From positions 3,100,001 to 3,164,000 of the forward strand of contig NZ_CP029758.2 of the NCBI RefSeq assembly GCF_004006395.2: DNA of 64,000 nt, given 5' to 3'. Shown here one piece after another: positions 19,004 to 31,326 of the stretch (the stretch's first letter is position 1; each line of letters opens with the position of its first letter). Both the position numbers and the translations under genes were made by a program. Under the pieces are notes generated by a model, which did not search any database, was not told the origin of the DNA, and saw only the letters and a list, made by a program, of their open reading frames with translations. The stretch is from Clostridium sp. AWRP. Lineage in GTDB: Bacteria; Bacillota; Clostridia; Clostridiales; Clostridiaceae.

Positions 19004-19093
19004 ATCATCATATTTTTTTAAAGTAATATCAATATTCAATTGCATAAATAGTCATAGCTATCACTTCTTGTTTTTATGTAATTGCATAGTGCC
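19004..19093 (-). promoter_or_regulatory. CdaR-type bipartite box and promoter of GldA-like gene
   Basis: Distal box with CTATGCAATTACA (19089-19077), proximal box TATGCAATTGAATATTG (19046-19030), -35 TTGATA (19032-19027), 17-bp spacer, -10 GATGAT (19009-19004). TGCA centres are 42 bp apart. It is more degenerate than the others. Confidence 0.68.
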
Positions 19094-19159
19094 TTATTTA
19101 AGAATATATGATTTCTCATAATAGAGGCTTAGAACTTAAAAAGGTTTGTAAATAAATAC

Positions 19160-20608
19160 TTAATATATTCCAATAAATTTCCACCACAACATCCCAATTC
19201 CAATAAGGATTAAAAGATGTACTATTGAAACACAAAAGCCAACAAACCACCACTTCTTTTGCTCAACATATCCTTCCGAAAAATAAACTCCTCCTTGTGC
19301 TAATCCATAATGAGTAAGTCCCGAACTTAAAGCTGATATGTTAACTAGTAAAAATATAGATACTATTGTTGGAGCTCCAGCACTTAACAATATAGTTAAA
19401 AAGGCTGAAAATAGGGCAGTAAAATGTACCGTATTACTTGCAAACAAGTAATGCAAATAATACATTATAATACATACTATAATTAGTGTAAGCATCCATG
19501 ATTTTGTATATATGTGGTCTCTTACTATACTACTTATCCATTTAATAACTCCCAATTTGTTTAATTGACCTGCCATCATCATAAATGCTCCTAGCCATAT
19601 GAGTAAATTCCATATTTCTTTTTTGCCAGTAAATTCTTTCCAAGACACAATTCCTGTGGAAATTAATATTATGAGTCCTAAGACACCTACAGTTGTAACA
19701 TCTAAATTTATCTTATTACCAATGATCCAAAGGAAAACTACTATTGTAAATACAAAAATCATTAGTTTCTCTGATTTACTTATAGGTCCTAATTCTTCTA
19801 ATTTTTTATCCATCAATTCTTTAACATTGTCCATCTTTTTTATTTCTGGAGGACATAAAAAATAAATGATTATAGGTATAACTATAAAAGCTATCAATGA
19901 TGGAAGTAATGCCATTAAAAACCACATACCAAAAGTTATATTCTCTTTTACTCCCAAATCTCTAGCCATAGTAATTGCTAGTAAATTTACAACCGAAGAT
20001 GTCATAAATAGAGAAGATGAAATAAGATTACTATGTAGTGCCGTAAGCATTAAAAATTCTCCTGCTTTTTTCTCAGTTCCATCTCCAACTTTTGATCCAT
20101 AAGCTCTTGATAAAGATTTTGCAATAGGAAATACTATTCCACAAGACCTAGAAGCAGAACTTGGAATCAACATAGACAATATAATTTCACATATAACCAA
20201 AGAATATCCTGCGCCTATAGTTCTCTTACCTATCTTCTTAATGAGATTATAGGCAATCCTTTTGCCAAGGCCTGTTTTAGTTATTCCTATAGAAAGGCAA
20301 TCAGCACATACAATTAGCCAAATAACTCCTTCTGCATAGGACGAAAATGCTGTTTTTACTGTAATAATGTGTGTGGAAGTTAAAATAAATATGCCTATAA
20401 AGGATGCTAGTCCAAGTGATACAGCACCTAAAGCACAGGCAACTATAATAGCAATAAACACTGCCAAGAGGTACCATCCATTTCTAGGTACCATATTGGG
20501 TTTAGGTATAAAACAAATTAGTACTCCAATTAAAATTGATATTAGTAAAGGTTTTAATTTAACTGGAGAATCAGATTTAACTGCCTTTACATTTAAACTA
20601 TTTACCAT
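19160..20608 (-). CDS. DASS (SLC13/CitT-type) anion transporter
   Basis: 482 residues, many membrane segments, of the divalent anion:Na+ symporter/CitT-TtdT group. The two re-entrant substrate motifs appear as IPSSASRSCGIVFPIAKS and FASNTVHFTALFSA. Members carry citrate, tartrate, succinate or similar diacids. GGGGAGG precedes the ATG. It lacks a CdaR-type promoter; instead it lies 58 nt after speE with a perfect 18-bp hairpin between them, so it is probably read from the speE promoter. A carboxylate substrate linked to the neighbouring sugar-acid genes is possible but not shown. Confidence 0.85.
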   Translation of the reverse strand: MVNSLNVKAVKSDSPVKLKPLLISILIGVLICFIPKPNMVPRNGWYLLAVFIAIIVACALGAVSLGLASFIGIFILTSTHIITVKTAFSSYAEGVIWLIVCADCLSIGITKTGLGKRIAYNLIKKIGKRTIGAGYSLVICEIILSMLIPSSASRSCGIVFPIAKSLSRAYGSKVGDGTEKKAGEFLMLTALHSNLISSSLFMTSSVVNLLAITMARDLGVKENITFGMWFLMALLPSLIAFIVIPIIIYFLCPPEIKKMDNVKELMDKKLEELGPISKSEKLMIFVFTIVVFLWIIGNKINLDVTTVGVLGLIILISTGIVSWKEFTGKKEIWNLLIWLGAFMMMAGQLNKLGVIKWISSIVRDHIYTKSWMLTLIIVCIIMYYLHYLFASNTVHFTALFSAFLTILLSAGAPTIVSIFLLVNISALSSGLTHYGLAQGGVYFSEGYVEQKKWWFVGFCVSIVHLLILIGIGMLWWKFIGIY

Positions 20609-20621
20609 ATAATCCTCCCCA

Positions 20622-20661
20622 AATAAATTTAGCTAACATAACAATGTTAGCTAAATTTATT
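20622..20661 (-). promoter_or_regulatory. perfect 18-bp hairpin between speE and the DASS gene
   Basis: Arm AATAAATTTAGCTAACAT, a 4-nt loop and the exact reverse complement. On the transcript it ends 2-3 nt before the GGGGAGG ribosome site of the transporter gene. No U-tract follows in the minus direction. It may be an attenuator, an RNA-stability element or an operator. Confidence 0.6.
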
Positions 20662-20666
20662 ATTCT

Positions 20667-21539
20667 TTATTTTAAATCACTTATGAAATTTGGAAGGTCA
20701 AAGCAGGACTTTACAATTTGTTTTGTTAAATAACGGGTATTTAAAGGCAATCTATCTACATCTATATTGCAAGGATCATAGACATCTGATGCCATTGTAA
20801 AGCTCCACAATCCTCCAGGATAAGTAGGAACAAAAGCTACATATGTTTTTACAATTTTAAAGTTATCCTTTAATATTTTTCTCGTACTTTCAATTATATC
20901 ACGATGCAGCATTGGAGATTCACTTTGACATACCATTACTCCGTCAGAATTCAATGTTTTTTTCACATTTTTATAAAATTCTTCTCCAAATAAATCTTTG
21001 GCAGGTCCCTCTGGATCTGGTGAATCAACTACTATTACATCATATTTAATATCTGTGTTTTTTACATATTGAACTCCATCTCCAAATTTGAAATTCACCC
21101 TTTTATCAAAATTTTCTCCTCCACTTATCTTTGGAAGAAACTTTATACATTCCTTTGTTACTATTTCATCCAGCTCAACCATATCAATTGCTTTAAGCTC
21201 TTCATACTTTGAAAGTTCACGCACTGCCCCACAATCTCCTCCACCAATTACCAAAACCTTTTCTGGTTTTTTATGTGTAAGCACTGGAATATGGGTTATC
21301 ATTTCATTGTATATAAACCCGTCTGCAGAAGTGGACTGCATTATTCCATCTAGTGCAAGACATGGGCCAAATGCCGCAGTGTCAATCAAAGCTATCTCTT
21401 GATAGGGGGATTTCAAATAAGAAAGTACCTTCTTAACTTTATAAGTGATTTTTAAATTTTTTTTCTCAACTTCAAACTCCTCAAACCACAGTTCACCGTC
21501 AACTTCTTTGAAATACTTGGGTAATTGATTTATTTTCAT
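20667..21539 (-). CDS. speE: spermidine synthase (putrescine aminopropyltransferase)
   Basis: 290 residues. It transfers the aminopropyl group of decarboxylated S-adenosylmethionine to putrescine. An N-terminal beta-sheet domain is followed by the methyltransferase-like fold with VIGGGDCGAVREL (usual GGGDGG; the second Gly pair is Cys-Gly here), MVELDE and VVDSPDPEGPAKDLFGEEFY, the last holding the catalytic Asp region. GGAGGGAG precedes the ATG and a good promoter lies upstream. Together with the agmatine route at the left end it gives the strain both a putrescine source and a putrescine user in this window. Confidence 0.9.
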   Translation of the reverse strand: MKINQLPKYFKEVDGELWFEEFEVEKKNLKITYKVKKVLSYLKSPYQEIALIDTAAFGPCLALDGIMQSTSADGFIYNEMITHIPVLTHKKPEKVLVIGGGDCGAVRELSKYEELKAIDMVELDEIVTKECIKFLPKISGGENFDKRVNFKFGDGVQYVKNTDIKYDVIVVDSPDPEGPAKDLFGEEFYKNVKKTLNSDGVMVCQSESPMLHRDIIESTRKILKDNFKIVKTYVAFVPTYPGGLWSFTMASDVYDPCNIDVDRLPLNTRYLTKQIVKSCFDLPNFISDLK

Positions 21540-21596
21540 AATACTCCCTCCGTTATGATAAATATTTACATATCTGAATAAAGTTTTATTCCATTA

Positions 21597-21625
21597 ATTA
21601 TACCCAAAACGAAGATGTATTTCAA
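21597..21625 (-). promoter_or_regulatory. promoter of speE
   Basis: TTGAAA (21625-21620), 17-bp spacer, TATAAT (21602-21597) on the minus strand, about 60 nt before the speE start. It is a near-consensus vegetative promoter without a CdaR-type box. Confidence 0.75.
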
Positions 21626-21650
21626 AGATTAATCCAAATAAAAATTTTTA

Positions 21651-21811
21651 AGGCATTTGAAAGAAAATAAAAAGTCAAAGATGCGACGTATATTTTTTAT
21701 CAGACAAGGAGATAGGTTCCGCAGATAGTGAATCCTATCTAAGAGTTCTACCGACGCAGTATGATAAAAAATAGGCTAGCATACTGACTTGTTATTTCTT
21801 TGAAAATGCCT
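21651..21811. repeat. 161-bp MITE-like/structured intergenic element
   Basis: The ends are inverted repeats, AGGCATTTGAAAGAAAATAA on the left and, read inward from the right, AGGCATTTTCAAAGAAATAA. Inside, further arms nest: AAGTCA/TGACTT, ATTTTTTATCA/TGATAAAAAAT and GATAGG/CCTATC, so the whole folds into one long hairpin with internal loops. The right end overlaps the stop codon of the aldo/keto reductase gene. It may be a miniature transposon remnant or a non-coding RNA; no ORF is present. Confidence 0.65.
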
Positions 21812-22709
21812 AAAGTACATCCAAAGTCACTTTTCTAGTAGGCTTTGGAAATATCCTGTCAAGTTCAATTAAATCTTCTTTAGATAAAACAATTAACCCA
21901 GCTCTCGCATTTTCTATTACATGTTCCTCACTAGAAGCTTTAGGAATTGCAATAACATCCTTTGCCCTTATGCTCCAGGCTAAAAGTATCTGTAATGGCT
22001 TTGCATTATATTTTTTCGCCATATCTATTAATATAGGATTATCTAATAACTGCCTTCTCAGTTTACCACCTTTGGCAATTGGACAATACGCCATAATTGG
22101 CATGTTATGCTTTCTCTGCCATGGCAGTAAATCAAATTCAATTCCCCTTGATCCCAGGTGATATAATACCTGATTAACCATACAATTTTCTCCATCTTTA
22201 CAACTAAAAAATTCTTTCATATCTTCTGTGTCTAGATTCGATACTCCCCATCTCAATATCTTTCCCTGCTTTTTTAATTTTTCCATGCCTTTTATAGTTT
22301 CTTCAAAAGGCACACTTCCTCTCCAATGCAAGAGATATAAATCTAAATGATCCGTATTCAATCTTCTTAAACTATTTTCACAAGCAGTAACTATATTTGA
22401 AAATCCTGAATTGTGCGGATACACTTTAGATACAATAAACAGCTTGTCTCTAATGTTCTTTATTGCCTGTCCTACTAAAACTTCAGAACCACCATCTCCA
22501 TACATTTCTGCTGTATCTATAAGTGTCATTCCAAGTCTTATTCCCATTCTAAGAGTTTCTATTTCACTTTTTCTCGTTTGTGAATTTTCACCCAGATACC
22601 ATGTGCCTTGTCCTAATGCCGGTACTAAAGTTCCGTCTGGTAATTTTACCAGTCTTTTTTGATTTATGTTTCTAATTTGTTCTATCTCTTCATCACTTAT
22701 TAAACTCAA
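21810..22709 (-). CDS. aldo/keto reductase
   Basis: About 299 residues of the AKR superfamily (TIM barrel, NADPH-dependent). The catalytic tetrad is visible: Asp and Tyr in LIDTAEMYGDG, Lys in VSKVYPHN, and His in LYLLHWRGS. I choose the TTG at 22709 with AAGGGG upstream; the longer frame would overlap cdaR. It follows cdaR by 34 nt and is probably co-transcribed with it, which suggests reduction of an aldehyde or keto-acid in the sugar-acid pathway; the substrate is unknown. Its stop lies in the end of the MITE-like element. Confidence 0.85.
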   Translation of the reverse strand: MSLISDEEIEQIRNINQKRLVKLPDGTLVPALGQGTWYLGENSQTRKSEIETLRMGIRLGMTLIDTAEMYGDGGSEVLVGQAIKNIRDKLFIVSKVYPHNSGFSNIVTACENSLRRLNTDHLDLYLLHWRGSVPFEETIKGMEKLKKQGKILRWGVSNLDTEDMKEFFSCKDGENCMVNQVLYHLGSRGIEFDLLPWQRKHNMPIMAYCPIAKGGKLRRQLLDNPILIDMAKKYNAKPLQILLAWSIRAKDVIAIPKASSEEHVIENARAGLIVLSKEDLIELDRIFPKPTRKVTLDVL

Positions 22710-22743
22710 AATATCAATCCCCTTCTTTATATAATTATAACCA

Positions 22744-23895
22744 CTAATTTTTATTAGTTTCAAAATTAATAATAGAGCAGTACAGCCAAAATAAATCAAT
22801 ATAATTTTTAGGATTCATATTAGTAATCTTATATATTTTGTTAAGACGATAATTAAGGGTATTTCTATGTATGAATAATTTATTTGATACTTTATTTAAC
22901 TCTCCATTTTCTTCTATAAAAACTTTTAGTGTTTCTCTTAATTCACCATTCTTATCATTTAGTTCAATTAGTCCATAAGAATCCTTTAATTCATTGATTT
23001 TCCATTGTGCATTATCCTGAAAAAATAGCATCTCATACTTCAATACATCAAAAATGTATACGTTATTATCAGGATGGCTTTTTTCTCCAAATAAAAGTGT
23101 TTCTCTGGCTATTTCATAGGATTTATGCATATCACTTAGTTTAGTATATACCTTTCCAACAGATATTTTTACATCAGTATTAGTTTGATCTTGTATTTTC
23201 TCATAAATCCCTTCTATTCTATCCTTACAAGTTATAGCTTTATATTTTATATTTGGACACTTATATAATAAAACAATAGTTTTCGAATCAATAACTGCTA
23301 CTAATGATTCTTTAAGATTACCCTCCAAAATTGACACTATGTTTTTCAGTATATCCAAATCTTTTCTATTTGAAATCTGTTTAAAATTAACCTGTATAAT
23401 AAAAATAGTCATCGGATAATTAGAAGCTATTTTAAATTTTTTAGTATACTTTTCAAGCAAACGAAATGATCCCTGATCATTTTTAATAAGTGAAAGTATC
23501 ATATCCTCTTTAACTCTATTACTCCATTCAAGTTCCTTCATAACATAAGCTTGTTCTATTATCATTTCTGCAGTCATTTTGATAAGCTTACCGTAGCCTA
23601 TAACCTCATCTCTTTTTCCAGTAATACCTATTACTCCTACAATTTCATGTTCAAATTCAATAACTATATTTGTACCCTGTTCTACTCCATTCAATTTTCT
23701 ACATTGGTTTTCATCAATACTGAATTCAGATTTTCTTCCAATTGCAAGAACTGCACCCTCATGAACGCTTCCAATTCTATCTTTATTACCTGATGCTATT
23801 ATAATACCCTGTTTATTCATTATATTAATATTTTTATTCACAGCTTTCATAGTTCTATCCGCTATTTCTTCAGCCAATTTGGCGCTAATATCCAT
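22744..23895 (-). CDS. cdaR: CdaR/SdaR-type sugar diacid regulator
   Basis: About 383 residues. The N-terminal ~140 residues fit the sugar-diacid recognition domain (DISAKLAEEIADRTMKAVNK, MNKQGIIIASG, RIGSVHEGA). A GGDEF-like middle domain follows, and the C-terminus carries the PucR-type helix-turn-helix with VSNKLFIHRNTLNYRLNKI. In E. coli CdaR activates gar and gud genes in response to glucarate, galactarate or glycerate. ATG at 23895 follows a GGGGGA site. It is divergent from the DHDPS-family lyase. It is the natural candidate for binding the eight bipartite boxes, one of which begins only ~50 bp upstream, so autoregulation is plausible. Confidence 0.9.
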   Translation of the reverse strand: MDISAKLAEEIADRTMKAVNKNINIMNKQGIIIASGNKDRIGSVHEGAVLAIGRKSEFSIDENQCRKLNGVEQGTNIVIEFEHEIVGVIGITGKRDEVIGYGKLIKMTAEMIIEQAYVMKELEWSNRVKEDMILSLIKNDQGSFRLLEKYTKKFKIASNYPMTIFIIQVNFKQISNRKDLDILKNIVSILEGNLKESLVAVIDSKTIVLLYKCPNIKYKAITCKDRIEGIYEKIQDQTNTDVKISVGKVYTKLSDMHKSYEIARETLLFGEKSHPDNNVYIFDVLKYEMLFFQDNAQWKINELKDSYGLIELNDKNGELRETLKVFIEENGELNKVSNKLFIHRNTLNYRLNKIYKITNMNPKNYIDLFWLYCSIINFETNKN

Positions 23896-23944
23896 TTGAT
23901 CTTCCCCCTGACTATATAATAAGAGCAAATCTTATTCTGCTACA

Positions 23945-24031
23945 ATGTGCACATAAATGAAAATGTTTAACTGATAACGATTAATATTTGTGCAATTGAA
24001 CATTGCTATATACTCCGATAAATACGATAAT
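23945..24031 (+). promoter_or_regulatory. CdaR-type bipartite box and promoter of the lyase gene
   Basis: Plus strand: distal box ATGTGCACATAAAT (23945-23958), proximal box TGTGCAATTGAACATTG (23989-24005), -35 TTGCTA (24003-24008), 17-bp spacer, -10 GATAAT (24026-24031). TGCA centres are 43 bp apart. It is the only copy on the plus strand and lies in the divergent gap with cdaR. Confidence 0.8.
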
Positions 24032-24143
24032 TATGTTGTAAGGTTATTCATTTAAAATTAATCTTATTATAATTATAATATAAAAAGGTTAATATTTCTA
24101 ATTTAATGGGAGTATTATACTAAAACTTGGGAGGAATTGTATT

Positions 24144-25040
24144 ATGCTAAAAGGTGTTTTTACACCAATGATAACTATTTTTGATGAAAACGGTCAGTTT
24201 GACAATAAATCAAATAAAGCTATGATTGAAAAATTAATTTCTGATGGAATATATGGAATATGCATACTAGGAACTACAGGTGAATTTTTTAATTTAACTT
24301 TTGAAGAAAAAAAACAGTACATAAAATTTGCATCAGAAGTTATAAATGGAAGAGTTAAATTAATAGTTGGCACAGGTAGTACCAATTTAAAAGAGGTTAT
24401 TGAACTGGGTAAATTTGCAGAGGAGAATAATGCAGATGCAATATTGGTTTTACCTCCATTTTACTTTAAGTTAGATGACAATCATGTTTTTGAGTATTTC
24501 TCCATTATAGCAGAGAATACAAATTTGCCTATGATATTATACAATATTCCTCAAAATACAAAGGTAAATTTATCTCCAGATTTAGTCTTAAAATTAGCTA
24601 ATAAATATGAAAACATAGCAAATGGCGGCGTAAAAGATACTACTCCATCCCTAGCTAATGTAAGAAATTTTGTAGAAAAGGTTAAAAGTATCCATAAAAA
24701 CTTTGCTGTTTTCTCTGGAATCGATGAATACCTTATACCAAACCTTATAATAGGTGGAAATGGTATTGTAGGAACTCAAACTAATACTCAAGCAAAATTA
24801 ATGGTCGAGACTTATAAAACCTTTATGAATAAAGATTTTGATAAATTACTATTACTTCAAAAAAGGATAAACAAAATTATGGCTGTACGTGAAATGCCTG
24901 GCAGCAACAATATATTGTCTACAAAAACTGCGGCAAGTATAGCACTTGATATGGATTTCAACACTTCTGTAAGATACTATGATATAAAGCTTCCTAAAGA
25001 AACTAAAGATAGGATTGAAAGAATTGTTAAACAAAAATAA
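24144..25040 (+). CDS. DHDPS/NAL-family class I aldolase, probable 5-keto-4-deoxyglucarate lyase
   Basis: 298 residues. The Schiff-base lysine is K164 (GGVKDTTP), the catalytic Tyr is Y133 (ILYNIP), and the TTGE motif is at 44-47, so it is an active DHDPS-superfamily lyase. It is the only carbon-carbon lyase in a regulon that contains GarR and GarK, so cleavage of 5-keto-4-deoxyglucarate to pyruvate and tartronate semialdehyde is the simplest role. The other known fate in this family, dehydration and decarboxylation to 2-oxoglutarate semialdehyde (KdgD), would leave GarR and GarK without substrate. GGAGG precedes the ATG. Specificity is inferred. Confidence 0.8.
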   Translation: MLKGVFTPMITIFDENGQFDNKSNKAMIEKLISDGIYGICILGTTGEFFNLTFEEKKQYIKFASEVINGRVKLIVGTGSTNLKEVIELGKFAEENNADAILVLPPFYFKLDDNHVFEYFSIIAENTNLPMILYNIPQNTKVNLSPDLVLKLANKYENIANGGVKDTTPSLANVRNFVEKVKSIHKNFAVFSGIDEYLIPNLIIGGNGIVGTQTNTQAKLMVETYKTFMNKDFDKLLLLQKRINKIMAVREMPGSNNILSTKTAASIALDMDFNTSVRYYDIKLPKETKDRIERIVKQK

Positions 25041-25053
25041 TATATTTGTGGTT

Positions 25054-25097
25054 AAAAAGAAATGAAAGTAGCTTGAGTTACTTTCATTTCTTTTTTA
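25054..25097. terminator. terminator after the lyase gene
   Basis: AGAAATGAAAGTA, a 7-nt loop and the complementary TACTTTCATTTCT, with A-tract before and T-tract after, form a bidirectional terminator between the lyase gene and the rRNA operon. Confidence 0.85.
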
Positions 25098-25122
25098 ATT
25101 TTTACTTTTCGACATATACTTA

Positions 25123-25160
25123 AATACCCATTGCATAGAATATTCTACACAATGGGTATT
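25123..25160 (-). terminator. rRNA operon terminator
   Basis: AATACCCATTG and CAATGGGTATT pair around a 16-nt loop just beyond the 5S 3' end, followed by T-rich sequence on the minus strand. Confidence 0.75.
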
Positions 25161-25166
25161 TTACTT

Positions 25167-25283
25167 ACCTGGCAGCGACCTATTCTCCCACAGGGCCTCC
25201 CCTGCAGTACCATCGGCACTCTGAAGCTTAACCTTCCTGTTCGGTATGGAAAGGGGTGTTACCTTCACGTCATTACCACCAGA
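25167..25283 (-). rRNA. rrf: 5S ribosomal RNA
   Basis: Read on the minus strand it begins TCTGGTGGTAATGACGTGAA, contains the CCGAACAGGAAGGTTAAGC core, and ends with GGTCGCTGCCAGGT. Ends are judged from the terminal stem. It is third in the order 16S-23S-5S; the spacer to 23S holds no tRNA. Confidence 0.95.
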
Positions 25284-25462
25284 TACCGATTTGTCAAAAT
25301 CTTTGATTTTGGTATAAATCGGTACTCATCAGCTTTAGCTGATTGAGTCTCATTAAATTATCAAAAATTGCTATCAGCTTTCTTATATATTATCTTTTAA
25401 GAGTTCAAATTGTTCTGTCCTCTCAAAATTGCACAGTAAACTTTTTTCTTTCGCTTTTCATT

Positions 25463-28353
<2,891 letters not shown>

Positions 28354-28362
28354 TCATTATCG

Positions 28363-28480
28363 AAAATTGCTATTAACTTCGCATATCTTCGTCAAGCTTT
28401 TCACTGCGGTGCTCATTTACATAAGTAAACTCCACTCCTCGTTCAAATCTTTCCTCGATCTGCTCGTTACTATCAATTTT
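28363..28480 (-). repeat. structured ~120-nt rRNA-spacer repeat, copy 1
   Basis: Minus strand: begins AAAATTGATAGTAAC and ends GTTAATAGCAATTTT, which pair with each other; the core has TTTACTTATGTAAA, itself self-complementary. It lies directly 5' of 23S in the transcript. See copies at 28582-28700 and 30407-30525. Confidence 0.75.
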
Positions 28481-28581
28481 CTTTGTATCATCTTAAATGT
28501 TTAAAACGATACATAAACTGTATTTCAACAATGAAACACATCTACTACAAAGGTTATATTATAACCTTAGCTTTACTTTTA

Positions 28582-28700
28582 AAAATTGCTATTAACTTCG
28601 CATATCTTCGTCAAAATCATTCGCTGCGGTACTCATTTACATAAGTAAACTCTATTCCTCGCTCATGTTTTTCCTTGATCTGCTTGTTACTATCAATTTT
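28582..28700 (-). repeat. structured ~120-nt rRNA-spacer repeat, copy 2
   Basis: Near-identical ends and core to copy 1, with differences mainly in the two side arms. It lies in the 16S-23S spacer. The spacer (28354-28874) contains no tRNA gene; the rest is AT-rich processing sequence including a short stretch like CTTTGAAAATTGCAC. Confidence 0.75.
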
Positions 28701-28874
28701 TTAATTTCTTATTTACTGTGCAATTTTCAAAGGACAATTTTTCATTTTACTTTCCTAATTGGTTGTAAAATGAAAGAAGAATCTATGATCCTTCAAAATT
28801 AAACAGAGTAGATTGTAAACTTACTTAAACCATCAATTTATAAGATAGATTATACTCTATCTTTCGACTCCCTA

Positions 28875-30388
<1,514 letters not shown>

Positions 30389-30406
30389 GTTTATATGGCT
30401 CTATAG

Positions 30407-30525
30407 AAAATCAACACTAACTTCGCATTTCTGCGTCAAACCTTTCGCTGTGGTGCTCATTTACTTAAGTAAACTCCGCTCCTCGCTCAAGGCTTTCCTT
30501 GAACTACTCGTTATTATTGATTTTA
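30407..30525 (-). repeat. structured ~120-nt rRNA-spacer repeat, copy 3 (leader)
   Basis: It lies in the rRNA leader, 5' of 16S. The terminal arms changed together relative to copies 1 and 2: AAAATCAATAATAAC pairs with GTTAGTGTTGATTTT, where copies 1-2 have AAAATTG/CAATTTT. The core palindrome is TTTACTTAAGTAAA. Paired changes argue for selection on RNA structure. Confidence 0.75.
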
Positions 30526-30684
30526 GTATATTACTAAATGTAATACACCAAATTACGAAATTACTTTTTTAGCTGCTCTCGCAGCTCAAAAGAATTGCTG
30601 GTTTATTCTAAATAAGTTGTACTTATATCTTCCTCTGTTTAATTTTCAAGGATCATTTTGCTGTCTCACTTCGACAACTTTTAT

Positions 30685-30713
30685 AGTATATCATGTCTTT
30701 TTTATTTTGTCAA
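30685..30713 (-). promoter_or_regulatory. rRNA operon promoter
   Basis: Minus strand TTGACA (30713-30708), 17-bp spacer, TATACT (30690-30685): near-perfect vegetative promoter. The leader to 16S is about 290 nt and holds repeat copy 3. The gap 30714-30948 upstream is AT-rich; no gene is seen, and a weaker TATAAT near 30800 might mark a second promoter. Confidence 0.85.
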
Positions 30714-30948
30714 CATTACTTGAAAATTAACTTATAAATCCACTTTCAAATAATTCAACCTTGCTGTCATATCCCAACGGAACAAAAATTATTATATCAT
30801 ATAAAGTAATAACTACAGCACATCTACTCTTCACTTAAATAAGTTATCTAACTTTTTCATCCGTTTTTAATACATTTCTACAAATATCATGTTTAGATAC
30901 ACCTGGATAAGTTTTTTAATAACCTAATATAAAAAATTTGTTCAACCT

Positions 30949-31122
30949 CTAAGAAATTAGAGATGAGCTCATATTTTCTCTACAATTATTCATATTTCTA
31001 TAATGTAAATAAATTAGCTTGTCCAATTCCTGACTTAGCCTTAATACTTCTCCCCTACACAAATCATTACTTAAAATAACTAATTCATTTAATTCTTTTC
31101 TAATTTTTTCCATTTGTTCCAT
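30949..31122 (-). CDS. Spo0E-like aspartyl-phosphate phosphatase
   Basis: About 57 residues, mostly helical. The family signature S-x-E-L-D-x-L-I is visible as LSQELDKLIYLHY. Such proteins dephosphorylate Spo0A~P and restrain sporulation. ATG at 31122 follows GGGGATGG; a longer frame starts at 31158. It is a single gene between the rRNA promoter and the divergent adenosine deaminase gene. A second family member is at 52179-52352. Confidence 0.75.
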   Translation of the reverse strand: MEQMEKIRKELNELVILSNDLCRGEVLRLSQELDKLIYLHYRNMNNCRENMSSSLIS

Positions 31123-31326
31123 AAATCTACCATCCCCGTGAAAATTTTTTACTAACATTTTTTATTGTATTACTTTCTTTAATAAATTACAATACTTGTT
31201 AAAAATATATTTTTATATAAATTGCTATGAAATATGGTACTTATATTGAAATATTTTATTAATAATGGTATTATAATATAAAATTTCCATAAATATTCCA
31301 ATAAGATGAAAAATAGGAGGACACCA

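Noticed and set aside
18973..19011. Longer N-terminus for the GldA-like protein
   Set aside because: The extra codons begin within the predicted -10 box; AGGAGG directly before the ATG at 18972 decides the start.
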